Shown here: in pieces, positions 26,416-34,731 of the stretch
Position numbering within the stretch: the first letter of the stretch is position 1
Layout of the letters: each line of letters opens with the position of its first letter
The notes under the pieces: model-generated
The model's database searches: none
Told to the model about the DNA's origin: nothing
The model's input: the letters and a program-made list of their open reading frames with translations, nothing else
DNA from: an uncultured Bacteroidia bacterium
GTDB lineage: Bacteria > Bacteroidota > Bacteroidia > Bacteroidales > UBA932
Length of the DNA: 64,000 nucleotides
Reading direction: 5' to 3'
NCBI GenBank assembly: GCA_902797435.1
Contig: CADBSV010000029.1
Location: forward strand, 1-64,000
Program-made: the position numbers and the translations under genes

Positions 26416-29400
26416 ATGAAAAGGATTAATATATTCATACTCGCAGCTGCAGCACTGCTTTCCGCAGCATGCGCCAAAGAACTTTCTGAAAAAGAAATTA
26501 CCCAGGAGCAGGAAGAGCAGATTGTCGCGACAGACATCGTTACAATTACTGCCGGGCTGGAGCCCATTTCGAAAGTCGCCCTTTCACAAGGCACAGACTG
26601 CGTAAAGACTTCCTGGGAAGCCGGTGACCAGATCAAGGTTGAAGATGAAGTTTTTGACATAGTAAGCGGCATCGGTACTCAAAGTGCTTCATTCTCAGGT
26701 TCCGCACCTGCGGGAAGCGGCCCTTATACAGTCGCCATTGTGCCGAAAGCGGCACGCATGTCCGCCCAGTCGCAGACAGGTGACAGCAATCCTTCCGGAC
26801 AGCCCTACTATGCCGTGCTGAGTGGAGTGTCTGATTATTCATCCGTCATATTCTCTCAGGAATGGGCGGATGCCAACAGCGCCACTTTCTCATCGACGAG
26901 CCTTATAAAGCTTTATCTTAAACTCCCCGCCGGCGTTACGGGCATATCGGAAGTCAGGCTTAACGCACCGTCCGACGTATTCGTCAACCCGGCCGATGTC
27001 AGCAGCACCATTTCCGAGATAAGCACAAGCGTAACATCTCTTGACGCATCTTCTTCCTCCCAGATAGTAAACCTCTATCTGGCCGTGGTCAACGATGCCG
27101 CAATCGCCGCAGGAGCTGAACTGACCGTTTCGGTCGTAACTGAGAGCGGCAGTACTTATGTCAAGCATTTCACCCCTGGCGAGAAGGCCCTTGCGGGAGC
27201 AAAGGTTTTCGTTCTCCAGATAAACGACAGCGGATGGAATGAGATGTCCGGTTCCGGAGTCGAGACAGCCCCGTTCATCATAAACTCGGTTGAAGACATG
27301 CAGGATATTTCCAGCCTTCTTGTCCAGAACGGTCCGGTCAGGTATTTCAAACTCGGGGTCGCAAATCTTGACATGTCGGGAACCAAATGGGTTCCTATAC
27401 TTACCTCCGATGTTAACAAAAGAATTGATTTCGACGGCGACGGAAAGACCATAAGCAATCTCACCAACGGAGATCTCACCGACAAATATGCAAGTTTCGC
27501 CGGTTTCCTCAACGGTACAATCAAGAATGTCACTTTCAGCGGTGCGAACTTCACGAACAATACAGGAGCTGAAGATTATATAGCGGTTGTAGCGGGACAT
27601 GCGGGGAACAATTCTTATGCTGCGACAATCACCGCCGTGACAGTTACAGATTCGTCTCTCGACGGCGGAGCATACAAATCCAATACTGGATTCATAGCAG
27701 GGCGTGCAGAGAACGTAACTGTCAGTTCGTGCAACGTAAACGGCACCAGTTCCATAGACATGGACGGAATCGCAAGCAATGACGTCGCCACCGGAGCACT
27801 CATAGGCTATCTGCGCGGGAGCAAAACTTCTACGATATCCGACTGTTCTACTGATGCGACAGTGAATGTAGCGCATGGACGCAATATCGGAGGATTCATC
27901 GGGCAGATTGGCTCCGGAACTCCGGCTGTCATTTATGGCTGCACCTCCAACGGAACTGTTACCGGGACCGAGAATTATGTCGGCGGTTTCATCGGAATCA
28001 TCGGGGGAGCAAATGGCACCATCGGTGGCGACACGAATGCGAAGAAATGCCAGTCAAACGTGACCGTCAATGCCGCCACGCTCTCCGGCGGGTTCGCAGG
28101 TGCGATAACAGGATCGGGATATACCCTCGAAAAGTGTTATTCAACCGGGCAGATAACCGGAGCCAACCCCGCAGGAGGATTCATCGGTGGTATTTCCGGT
28201 GCAGCCACCATCTCAGACTGCCATAGCACATCCACGGTCGTAGGAGCCCAGACCACTGCCGGCTTTGTCGGACGGATATGGAGCGACTCCGCTACCGGCA
28301 GTTTCACAGGATGCGACTGGGAAGGGACCTTCACCGGAAACGGATACAGAAACGCCGGTTTTGCCGCAGTTATTGAAAGTTCTGCAGCTTACACATTCTC
28401 GGGATGCCACGCGGCCGGCACCATTGTCTGCTCCAGCACACACAACACCAACGGCTCCAGAGTCGGAGGATTTGCAGGATTTGTTGCTGCCCCCACTACT
28501 TTTACCGACTGTTATTGGGAAGGAAATCCGTCAAAAGGCAATTCGAGCCTGACCGAATACCAGCTTCAGGCAAGAGGAGCTCTCGTAGGCGGATTCGCCG
28601 GTTATCAGACAGCAGAATGCACCTATACAGGATGCTATTCAACCGGAGGCATACAGCTTAGCAATGTGATCACCGCCACAAGCGATTATAAGAATATGGC
28701 TTATTTCGGAGGGCTTATCGGTTCGATTGACGCAAAAGCCACCGTGTCAAAGTGCCACAGTACGGCCTCCCTCTACAACAGCAACAGCAATGCTTCCTTC
28801 ACCGGCGGTCTCGTAGGTTATATCACTAACAATGCCGGTTCCACAAGGATTGAAAAGTCATATTACAATGGGGCTATCCTCTCTGCCCGGTCTTCCAATG
28901 CCGGTGGATTCATCGGAGGCGGCCCCAAGAGCGCTACGGCATCCGTTTCAGTGGAAAACTGCTGGAGTTCCGGAAGCATCAATACGTTCAATAACCGCGT
29001 TGGTGGTTTCATTGGTGTCCCGCAGAGCAACTGGACCATATCTGACTGCTATTCTTCGATGTCAATGGTGTGTGAACACAATTTTGCAGGCTTTGTCGGC
29101 TCGGAAGACGGAGGTGCAAATAACGGCACGACCACAAACATCACGCTCAGTAAGTGCATTGCGTGGAATCCTTCCATTGTCTCTGTCAGAAGCGGTAATA
29201 CAGGAGCGCTTGCGATGAATGCAAATAATTTCGGCGCAGGAGCCGTCGTCTCCTTTGCGATGAGGGAGGGCAACATCCATACCTCCTGTATCCGCAGGCC
29301 GGATATGACATTTACCTGCATGACGACGATTGGCGGTGTTGACTACAACGCCCTCTACGACCAGGAAGACAGTGATGAGATGACCCCTCTTTCATGGCCT

Positions 29401-29568
29401 GCTGCCTATAACACTTACTATGACAAGGGTGATTTCACGTATTGCTGGTACGCTCCCTATCACGGGAAGGCCGCCGCTGCGGGCAAAAGCCTCTCTGAAG
29501 TAGCAGACGAACTCGGATGGGATAGCGATATCTGGGATCTTTCCGGAAGTACGCCGGTCCTCAAATAG
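26416..29568 (+). CDS. GLUG-repeat surface lipoprotein (paralogue of 12895-15438)
   Basis: A 1050-residue lipoprotein (lipobox Cys19) starting at the ATG preceded by AAGG; upstream in-frame starts at 26368 and 26407 do not give a clean signal peptide. The N-terminal region carries a fimbrillin-like pattern (SWEAGDQIKV, then ASFSGSAPAG). About 25 GLUG-type units follow (GGFIGxI...C...G), predicting a long beta-helix. The last ~90 residues share RRPDM-FTCM, LYDQEDSDE, WYAPYHGKAA and SLSEVA-ELG with the paralogue in locus A. It is transcribed away from locus A and ends in a terminator. Likely a surface adhesin or glycan binder. Confidence 0.75.
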   Translation: MKRINIFILAAAALLSAACAKELSEKEITQEQEEQIVATDIVTITAGLEPISKVALSQGTDCVKTSWEAGDQIKVEDEVFDIVSGIGTQSASFSGSAPAGSGPYTVAIVPKAARMSAQSQTGDSNPSGQPYYAVLSGVSDYSSVIFSQEWADANSATFSSTSLIKLYLKLPAGVTGISEVRLNAPSDVFVNPADVSSTISEISTSVTSLDASSSSQIVNLYLAVVNDAAIAAGAELTVSVVTESGSTYVKHFTPGEKALAGAKVFVLQINDSGWNEMSGSGVETAPFIINSVEDMQDISSLLVQNGPVRYFKLGVANLDMSGTKWVPILTSDVNKRIDFDGDGKTISNLTNGDLTDKYASFAGFLNGTIKNVTFSGANFTNNTGAEDYIAVVAGHAGNNSYAATITAVTVTDSSLDGGAYKSNTGFIAGRAENVTVSSCNVNGTSSIDMDGIASNDVATGALIGYLRGSKTSTISDCSTDATVNVAHGRNIGGFIGQIGSGTPAVIYGCTSNGTVTGTENYVGGFIGIIGGANGTIGGDTNAKKCQSNVTVNAATLSGGFAGAITGSGYTLEKCYSTGQITGANPAGGFIGGISGAATISDCHSTSTVVGAQTTAGFVGRIWSDSATGSFTGCDWEGTFTGNGYRNAGFAAVIESSAAYTFSGCHAAGTIVCSSTHNTNGSRVGGFAGFVAAPTTFTDCYWEGNPSKGNSSLTEYQLQARGALVGGFAGYQTAECTYTGCYSTGGIQLSNVITATSDYKNMAYFGGLIGSIDAKATVSKCHSTASLYNSNSNASFTGGLVGYITNNAGSTRIEKSYYNGAILSARSSNAGGFIGGGPKSATASVSVENCWSSGSINTFNNRVGGFIGVPQSNWTISDCYSSMSMVCEHNFAGFVGSEDGGANNGTTTNITLSKCIAWNPSIVSVRSGNTGALAMNANNFGAGAVVSFAMREGNIHTSCIRRPDMTFTCMTTIGGVDYNALYDQEDSDEMTPLSWPAAYNTYYDKGDFTYCWYAPYHGKAAAAGKSLSEVADELGWDSDIWDLSGSTPVLK

Positions 29569-29591
29569 CCCTTTCTCGAACATCATATCAC

Positions 29592-29619
29592 GAGGCGGAT
29601 TCTGTTCAGGGTCCGCCTC
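29592..29619 (+). terminator. Hairpin terminator after the GLUG gene
   Basis: An 8-bp perfect stem (29592-29599 with 29612-29619) and a 12-base loop, followed by a short T-containing tail only. It lies 24 bases past the stop codon and just before the regulator promoter. Confidence 0.6.
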
Positions 29620-29620
29620 A

Positions 29621-29650
29621 TTGTTACATCGTAAAATAATAGTATCTTCG
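29621..29650 (+). promoter_or_regulatory. Promoter for the LacI-type regulator
   Basis: TTG at 29621-29623, 19 bases, then TATCTTCG at 29643-29650 (one mismatch). The ATG follows after four bases, implying a leaderless or nearly leaderless message. Confidence 0.55.
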
Positions 29651-29654
29651 CACC

Positions 29655-30665
29655 ATGAAGAAAACCACGCTGCAAGATATCGCCGATGCCCTCGGGCTTT
29701 CGAAAACAGTTGTTTCCTGGGTCCTTTCCGATCAGGGCGACCTGAGGTATATCAGCAAGGAGACCCAGGATGCAATCAAACAGAAAGCGAGCGAGATGAA
29801 TTACCGTCCAAACTATCTTGCGCGCAGCCTCAACAGCGGGTATACCGGGATGCTGGGCCTTGTCATGCCCTCCATATCCGACCCGTTTTACTCAAGCATG
29901 GCGGGTAAAATTACGAAAGCGGCAGAAAGTCGAGGTTATACCATTCTGCTGGGGAGTTCCCGTTCAGACATAGATAGGGAGGAACGCCTGATAAGAGAAT
30001 TCCGTAGTCACGGTGCGGACGGAATTCTCCTTGCATCCACCAAGAAACGCCACGGCGAGATTGCTTCCATGATAGCAGAGGAGTATCCATTTGTTCTCTT
30101 TGACAGGTTTTTCCCGGAACTTCCCGCCAACTATGTCATCATTGACAATGAAGAGGCGTCATACCAATTGGTAAAGCATCTTATCTCCAAGGGCTTCCGA
30201 AAAATAGCGCTGTGTATGACCGCTTCTCACCTCACCACCATACAATATCGAAAGGCAGGATATGAAAAGGCGATGTCTGAGAGCAATTACAATTACGAGG
30301 GCCTTATTCTTGATGTAAGCATTGAGAACTATCAGCAAGAATTGCCCCGAAAACTGGAGGACCTGCTCTCGCGGGAAGCAGATATCGATGGTTTTTTCTT
30401 CACAACTCAGTTGCTTGCGGTCATTGCCTTTCAGTATTTCACGGAAAAGGGAATCGACCTGAAAAAGGGCGATAATATGGCCTGCATACATACAGACACG
30501 TCTTTCCCTCTTGTGGCGCCGAAGATCAGTTATGCTGTTCAACCGGTTGAAGAAATCGCCGATAAGGCTGTTGAGCTGTTGGACGGATATATTCAGGCAA
30601 AGAAGAGACAGGCGCCGGTAGAAGTACAAGGCGCCGTCCTGCGCAGCCCCCTTGTGTTACGATAG
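29655..30665 (+). CDS. LacI/GalR-family transcriptional regulator
   Basis: A 336-residue sugar-responsive repressor type. Residues 1-60 form the LacI helix-turn-helix and hinge (TLQDIADALGLSKTVVSWVLS, NYRPNYLARSL). Residues 62-330 form a periplasmic-binding-protein-like effector domain (GLVMPSISDPFYSSMAGKI, VLFDRFFPELPANYVIIDN). The gene ends one base before the end of the convergent DHS-fold gene. The best operator candidate is the TACTTAATCGGTTAAGTA palindrome at 38683 in front of the MFS-gmhA operon. The effector is presumably a sugar or sugar phosphate made or imported by that operon. Confidence 0.92.
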   Translation: MKKTTLQDIADALGLSKTVVSWVLSDQGDLRYISKETQDAIKQKASEMNYRPNYLARSLNSGYTGMLGLVMPSISDPFYSSMAGKITKAAESRGYTILLGSSRSDIDREERLIREFRSHGADGILLASTKKRHGEIASMIAEEYPFVLFDRFFPELPANYVIIDNEEASYQLVKHLISKGFRKIALCMTASHLTTIQYRKAGYEKAMSESNYNYEGLILDVSIENYQQELPRKLEDLLSREADIDGFFFTTQLLAVIAFQYFTEKGIDLKKGDNMACIHTDTSFPLVAPKISYAVQPVEEIADKAVELLDGYIQAKKRQAPVEVQGAVLRSPLVLR

Positions 30666-31784
30666 TCATTGATTCTCTAAGGCAAGCAGTTCGCGATAAA
30701 GGCTGAGCATAAAGGCCCTGTTATCGGCCGAGACATAATACATGGAACGGGCGGCTGCCCTGGAAAAAGATTTACAATAGCGAAGATAGTACTCGGGTCG
30801 GGTCTCCGGCGGCTCTCCGTTGTGCATCCAGTCCCACTTCGATTCTGCCAGGTCTACAACCACGATCTTGTGGTTGGCCATCCGTCTGCCTTCGGGTATC
30901 AGTACATTCTGCGACATGGACAGCGCCTTCTCAAATATCATGGGAGAGGCAACCGAGGATCCTACTGAGATATAGACGCCGTTGTCAAGATTCTTTACGC
31001 TTTCCACGAAACATAGAAAATCTCTCTCTGCTCCGATACCGACGGAGGAGAAGGAGCATGCCGGATGCATAAATGGGACATCGAGTCCAAACTGGGGGTG
31101 TACCGTAAAAGGAATACGGAGCTGATGAGACACATACAGGAGGCTCCTCTCCCTAAATGGGAAATCCAGAGCGATTGTCCCTGGTTCAACCCCCAGATGA
31201 TCCATTACGCCGAGCAGATTTGCCGCTGCACTGACGCGCGTCAGGTCAGTGGTGTCGTGTATGCAATATGAGAGCTCCTCACGGGACGGCAGGATCACCC
31301 TTCCTTCAACCATCGCTTCAGAGATGGATTCTCCCAGTCCGAGGCCTCTGAAAACACCCGCGAGAACAGCGAGGCTCAGATGGCGGGAAGTCTCTTCCCA
31401 CATTCCGAAAACCCCGTTCATTTGCCCTTCGGCTCCGGATTCGCAAGCTGCGCCCCGGGAGGCGAACTCCCAGTCGTCAACAAGAGAAGTTCCGGTTGTG
31501 GCCAGATGGGAGATCCAACCACGACGCAGGAACTCGCCGGTCAGTGGCCCCAGTCCGTTTGCCAAAAAATCCGTTCCGAAAGTCAGCATTCGTGACGCGC
31601 CCCTGGTTTTGGCTTCAAGGATATCGTTAGCTGTCTTTCTGATTACATCGAATGTCTCGGGAGGAAGCTCCGGCGTTTTTGCGTCCATCGGCGTATATAC
31701 ATCGTCAAACGCCGTTTCGTCCTTGCGCTCTGCAATCGGATGGAACAGCAAGGATTTCCTGTCGAAAAAGTGTCTGCCTATCAT
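30666..31784 (-). CDS. Deoxyhypusine-synthase-fold protein 1 (function unknown)
   Basis: A 372-residue cytosolic protein from the ATG at 31784, which overlaps the stop of the preceding gene as ATGA. It is paralogous to the next entry: both carry a shared LTFG-type strand, NGLGPL, an RRGW segment and a T-G-T/A-G segment followed by HD or DDWEF. The order glycine-rich strand, GL helix, threonine-glycine turn and the later GVYISVGSSVASP strand resembles the NAD-binding core of deoxyhypusine synthase. The catalytic lysine segment (Trp-Gly-Lys) of true deoxyhypusine synthase is not visible. This copy has replaced His of the HDWEF motif by Asp and has a longer C-terminal tail. Last gene of locus B. 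Confidence 0.55.
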   Translation of the reverse strand: MIGRHFFDRKSLLFHPIAERKDETAFDDVYTPMDAKTPELPPETFDVIRKTANDILEAKTRGASRMLTFGTDFLANGLGPLTGEFLRRGWISHLATTGTSLVDDWEFASRGAACESGAEGQMNGVFGMWEETSRHLSLAVLAGVFRGLGLGESISEAMVEGRVILPSREELSYCIHDTTDLTRVSAAANLLGVMDHLGVEPGTIALDFPFRERSLLYVSHQLRIPFTVHPQFGLDVPFMHPACSFSSVGIGAERDFLCFVESVKNLDNGVYISVGSSVASPMIFEKALSMSQNVLIPEGRRMANHKIVVVDLAESKWDWMHNGEPPETRPEYYLRYCKSFSRAAARSMYYVSADNRAFMLSLYRELLALENQ

Positions 31785-32830
31785 TTTGTCATGCTGCATA
31801 ATTCGTGGTATAGGGAAAGGAGGAAATCCCTGTTGTCCATCATGAGAAAATCAAGAGAGTCGGGATTGCTACGGGACCAATCTCTTTTGATTTCTCCGAG
31901 GTCAACAATGGCGATATGATGGCCGTGGATGGGTGTTCCCTTTTGAATCGCGACATTCTGGGCCATCGTAAACGCTTTTTCGAAAACAAGAGGTGACATC
32001 ACGGCGGATCCAAGAGAGAGATAGACCCCACCGGTAAGACGGCTTGTCGAATCCACAAAAGAAAGGAAATCCCTTTCGGCAGCCCTCCCTATTGCGCTTC
32101 CGCAGTTTGCAGAATGGGTATAGATGATATCATGCCCGAACATCGGATGATCTGTAGACGCCACGCCATAGCGGTATGCTCCCGCTTGAAGACTATATTT
32201 CGCGAAAGGGGAGGGAATCTCCAACCAGCCGGCCTTCAAACCCGCATTTCGGACGACACGTAGCAAATCTGCTGCGGCAGATATCGTTTCGGGCGATTCG
32301 CCCTCCTCAATCCGCGACAGGAGTTCTTCTTCAGAAGGAATCAGGATTCCATGTTCTTCGATGGCTTTGCCTACTCCGGCTCCATAACCAAGCCCCTCAT
32401 AGGCCCCAGCTGCTATGGCCAGATTAAGATAGAGCCCCGTCTCATTCCAAATGCCGAAGCGCCCTTCCGGTAGATTCTTGGCAACAGACTCGCTGCTTTC
32501 CCCCTGATACGCGAATTCCCAATCATGAATGATGCCGGCGCCGTTGGTGGCAAGATGGTTGATCCACCCCCTCTTGATGAATTCTACCATCAGCGGCCCC
32601 AGGCCATTTTTGATGGAATGGGCGCCGAAGGCAAGCATCACATAAGCTCCTTTGTCCCGCGCATCCAAAATATAGCGGGCGAGACGTTGCACGGTCGCTT
32701 TGTTCTCCGGGCTCATCTTAGGATCAGGACTGTCTGCGCGGATATAACTTCGGTCAATGACGACCTTGTTTTTCCGCGTCGAGAGCGGCTCCTGGGTTAG
32801 AAGGCGTCTGTCAAACTGTTTGTATTTCAT
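31781..32830 (-). CDS. Deoxyhypusine-synthase-fold protein 2 (function unknown)
   Basis: A 349-residue protein and the better conserved of the pair. Key stretches are AFGAHSIKNGLGPLM at about residues 67-81, LATNGAGIIHDWEFA at 93-107 with His102/Asp103, GIWNETGLYLNLA near 126-138, and GGVYLSLGSAVMSP near 270. The pattern fits a deoxyhypusine-synthase-like Rossmann core, so NAD-dependent chemistry on a small substrate is plausible but unproven. Bacteria of this group do not make hypusine, so that activity is unlikely. It is coupled by ATGA overlap to the kinase-phosphatase gene upstream, which suggests a role in the same sugar pathway. Confidence 0.6.
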   Translation of the reverse strand: MKYKQFDRRLLTQEPLSTRKNKVVIDRSYIRADSPDPKMSPENKATVQRLARYILDARDKGAYVMLAFGAHSIKNGLGPLMVEFIKRGWINHLATNGAGIIHDWEFAYQGESSESVAKNLPEGRFGIWNETGLYLNLAIAAGAYEGLGYGAGVGKAIEEHGILIPSEEELLSRIEEGESPETISAAADLLRVVRNAGLKAGWLEIPSPFAKYSLQAGAYRYGVASTDHPMFGHDIIYTHSANCGSAIGRAAERDFLSFVDSTSRLTGGVYLSLGSAVMSPLVFEKAFTMAQNVAIQKGTPIHGHHIAIVDLGEIKRDWSRSNPDSLDFLMMDNRDFLLSLYHELCSMTK

Positions 32831-34731
32831 CTGTTTAGAAGGAAGTCTGTGATTTTTTCATGCTCCTTGAAATCCGGAACAAGGATGTCGGCACCTGCAT
32901 GGATGAGCCGCTCGCGTTTATTCGCATTCCAACCGCTTCGCTTCTTCTCATCGCTCATGACACCGAATGCGATGGCACCATTCTCCCGCGCTTCCCGCAT
33001 CTCAACCGGCCCGTCTCCAAAGATGACCAACTGGTCCATGTTTACCTCTTCTTCTGCCAGTATTTTCCTGAGCACGTGGCGTTTAGGGTCGTTTTTGACA
33101 TCTCCTACAGAACCGAAGATTCCTCCGGTAAAACAATCGGCGTAACCGAGGATGGTGGCTTCATGCTTGACGTCTTCTATATCTGTCCCACTGGCAAGAT
33201 AAATCTTAACGCCGGCCTGGGCAAGCGAACGCAGCAAAGAAATGCTTCCTTCAATGGTCGTTTCTTCAGGAGAGAGCGCGCCGGTCTCCACACTGCGAAG
33301 GCGATGATCGATATACTTAAGCAGGGCATCATTATAGATGTCCTTATACTGTTTGGCCGTAAGTATTTCAGACTCTGGGACAATGCCCCACCTGCGGACG
33401 ATATCCACGAGCATGACCATTTGGCTGATCGTTTGGATTCCCGTGCTCTTAACGATGAATTTGCGGCAATAGTCCCTGATCTTATCAAGCTCGTAGCTGC
33501 TACACTTTCCGCCTCCGGACACGGCATCCACCATGCATTCTTCCATAATACCTTCCCACCCCTGACGCAGGACCGAAATCGTGCCGTCGTGATCAAATAC
33601 GGCATACTTGACGGCTGGGCGCGACGCCAGCAAGTGGAAGGGGGTTATGGCTTCCGCTTCGAAGGGAACAGAAATCTTTTCTGTCTGCACATCGCTGTTA
33701 TAGGTATAGTCGCAAGTCGCTACGATTGCTCTCAATTCATCGGGAGAGCAGGTGCCGGTCTGGTTCAGTTTCTGAACAGTCACTCCCGCAACAGCATTGC
33801 CTATATGAAGCGCTGTCTCGGCGGATAGGCCAGAAGCAAGAGCCAGTGCGAATCCCGAGAAGAAACTGTCACCGGCACCGACCGTGTCCAGTTCTGTTAA
33901 AAGCGACAGGCCCTCTGCCGAATAAAACATAGAACCGTCATAAGCAACAGCGCCATATTCTCCTCGGCTGATGATGACAGGATCTCCACTTGCCTCATAG
34001 TACCGTCTCATGATGTCGTACAACTCTGAAGCTGGCAGTTCGCTGCGCATAGGATCAAGGTGAACACCGATTTCAGCCGCTGCCTCATGTGTGTTGAGCT
34101 TATGCCACATTCCGTGGAATCGGCTCTGCATGGTCCGGGCATCCACGATGAACGGTATCTGGGGATACTCATGGGCGAGGGCATTGATTCCTTCAATAAA
34201 CCGGTCGGTATAGATGGAATCTGCGAGCTGCTGATTGATCATGACGACATCTGCGGTTTTCATTGCCGAACGCAGATCGGACAGAAGTTTGTCGACCGTC
34301 TCTTCGCGGATGGCGTTCCGCAGTCCGGTATCGATTCTTTCCTGTTCCTTCCCGTCAAGGATGGGTTTCATGTATGCCGGTGTAACCCACTCTGCTCCCT
34401 GGACGGCAATGTCCGGGGAAGACGGATTCATGGACTTCATTAACTGCTGTATCTGAATGCCGAACATGTCCGGCCCGATGACACCCACAGGGATGACTGT
34501 TCCCGTTCCAAGGGCACACAGGTTGGCAAACACGTTCCCGCCTCCTCCAAGAGAGGTGGTCAGTTTATGGACCCTCCTCACCATGAGCCCCGTCTCGAGC
34601 GACGGTTCCAGGTCGGCGCTGCTTATGTGATAATAGACGTCCAGGCAGAAATCCCCCACCAGTACCACCGTCTTGTTTTTCACGGAAGACAGGAGTGACT
34701 CTGTTGATTCAATCAATAGTTTCCTCTTCAT
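32827..34731 (-). CDS. HldE-type PfkB sugar kinase fused to HAD phosphatase
   Basis: A 634-residue two-domain enzyme. Residues 20-335 are a PfkB/ribokinase-fold kinase. LVGDFCLDVYY, GGGGNVFANLCALG and DTVGAGDSFFSGF with catalytic Asp288 are present, and NAVAGVTVQKLNQTGTCSPDEL closely resembles the end of the heptose-7-phosphate kinase domain of HldE. Where HldE continues with a nucleotidyltransferase, this protein has a HAD domain (about 375-634) with FDHDGTI (Asp380, Asp382), YLASGTD and FGDGPVEM motifs and a helical cap. Together with GmhA in the operon, this matches kinase and phosphatase steps of heptose metabolism, but the substrate is inferred. Confidence 0.8.
   Translation of the reverse strand: MKRKLLIESTESLLSSVKNKTVVLVGDFCLDVYYHISSADLEPSLETGLMVRRVHKLTTSLGGGGNVFANLCALGTGTVIPVGVIGPDMFGIQIQQLMKSMNPSSPDIAVQGAEWVTPAYMKPILDGKEQERIDTGLRNAIREETVDKLLSDLRSAMKTADVVMINQQLADSIYTDRFIEGINALAHEYPQIPFIVDARTMQSRFHGMWHKLNTHEAAAEIGVHLDPMRSELPASELYDIMRRYYEASGDPVIISRGEYGAVAYDGSMFYSAEGLSLLTELDTVGAGDSFFSGFALALASGLSAETALHIGNAVAGVTVQKLNQTGTCSPDELRAIVATCDYTYNSDVQTEKISVPFEAEAITPFHLLASRPAVKYAVFDHDGTISVLRQGWEGIMEECMVDAVSGGGKCSSYELDKIRDYCRKFIVKSTGIQTISQMVMLVDIVRRWGIVPESEILTAKQYKDIYNDALLKYIDHRLRSVETGALSPEETTIEGSISLLRSLAQAGVKIYLASGTDIEDVKHEATILGYADCFTGGIFGSVGDVKNDPKRHVLRKILAEEEVNMDQLVIFGDGPVEMREARENGAIAFGVMSDEKKRSGWNANKRERLIHAGADILVPDFKEHEKITDFLLNR

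Noticed and set aside
26890..27876. 328-codon minus-strand frame inside the GLUG gene
   Set aside because: Cysteine/tyrosine-rich translation with no family pattern. The plus-strand frame has a lipobox and regular GLUG repeats.
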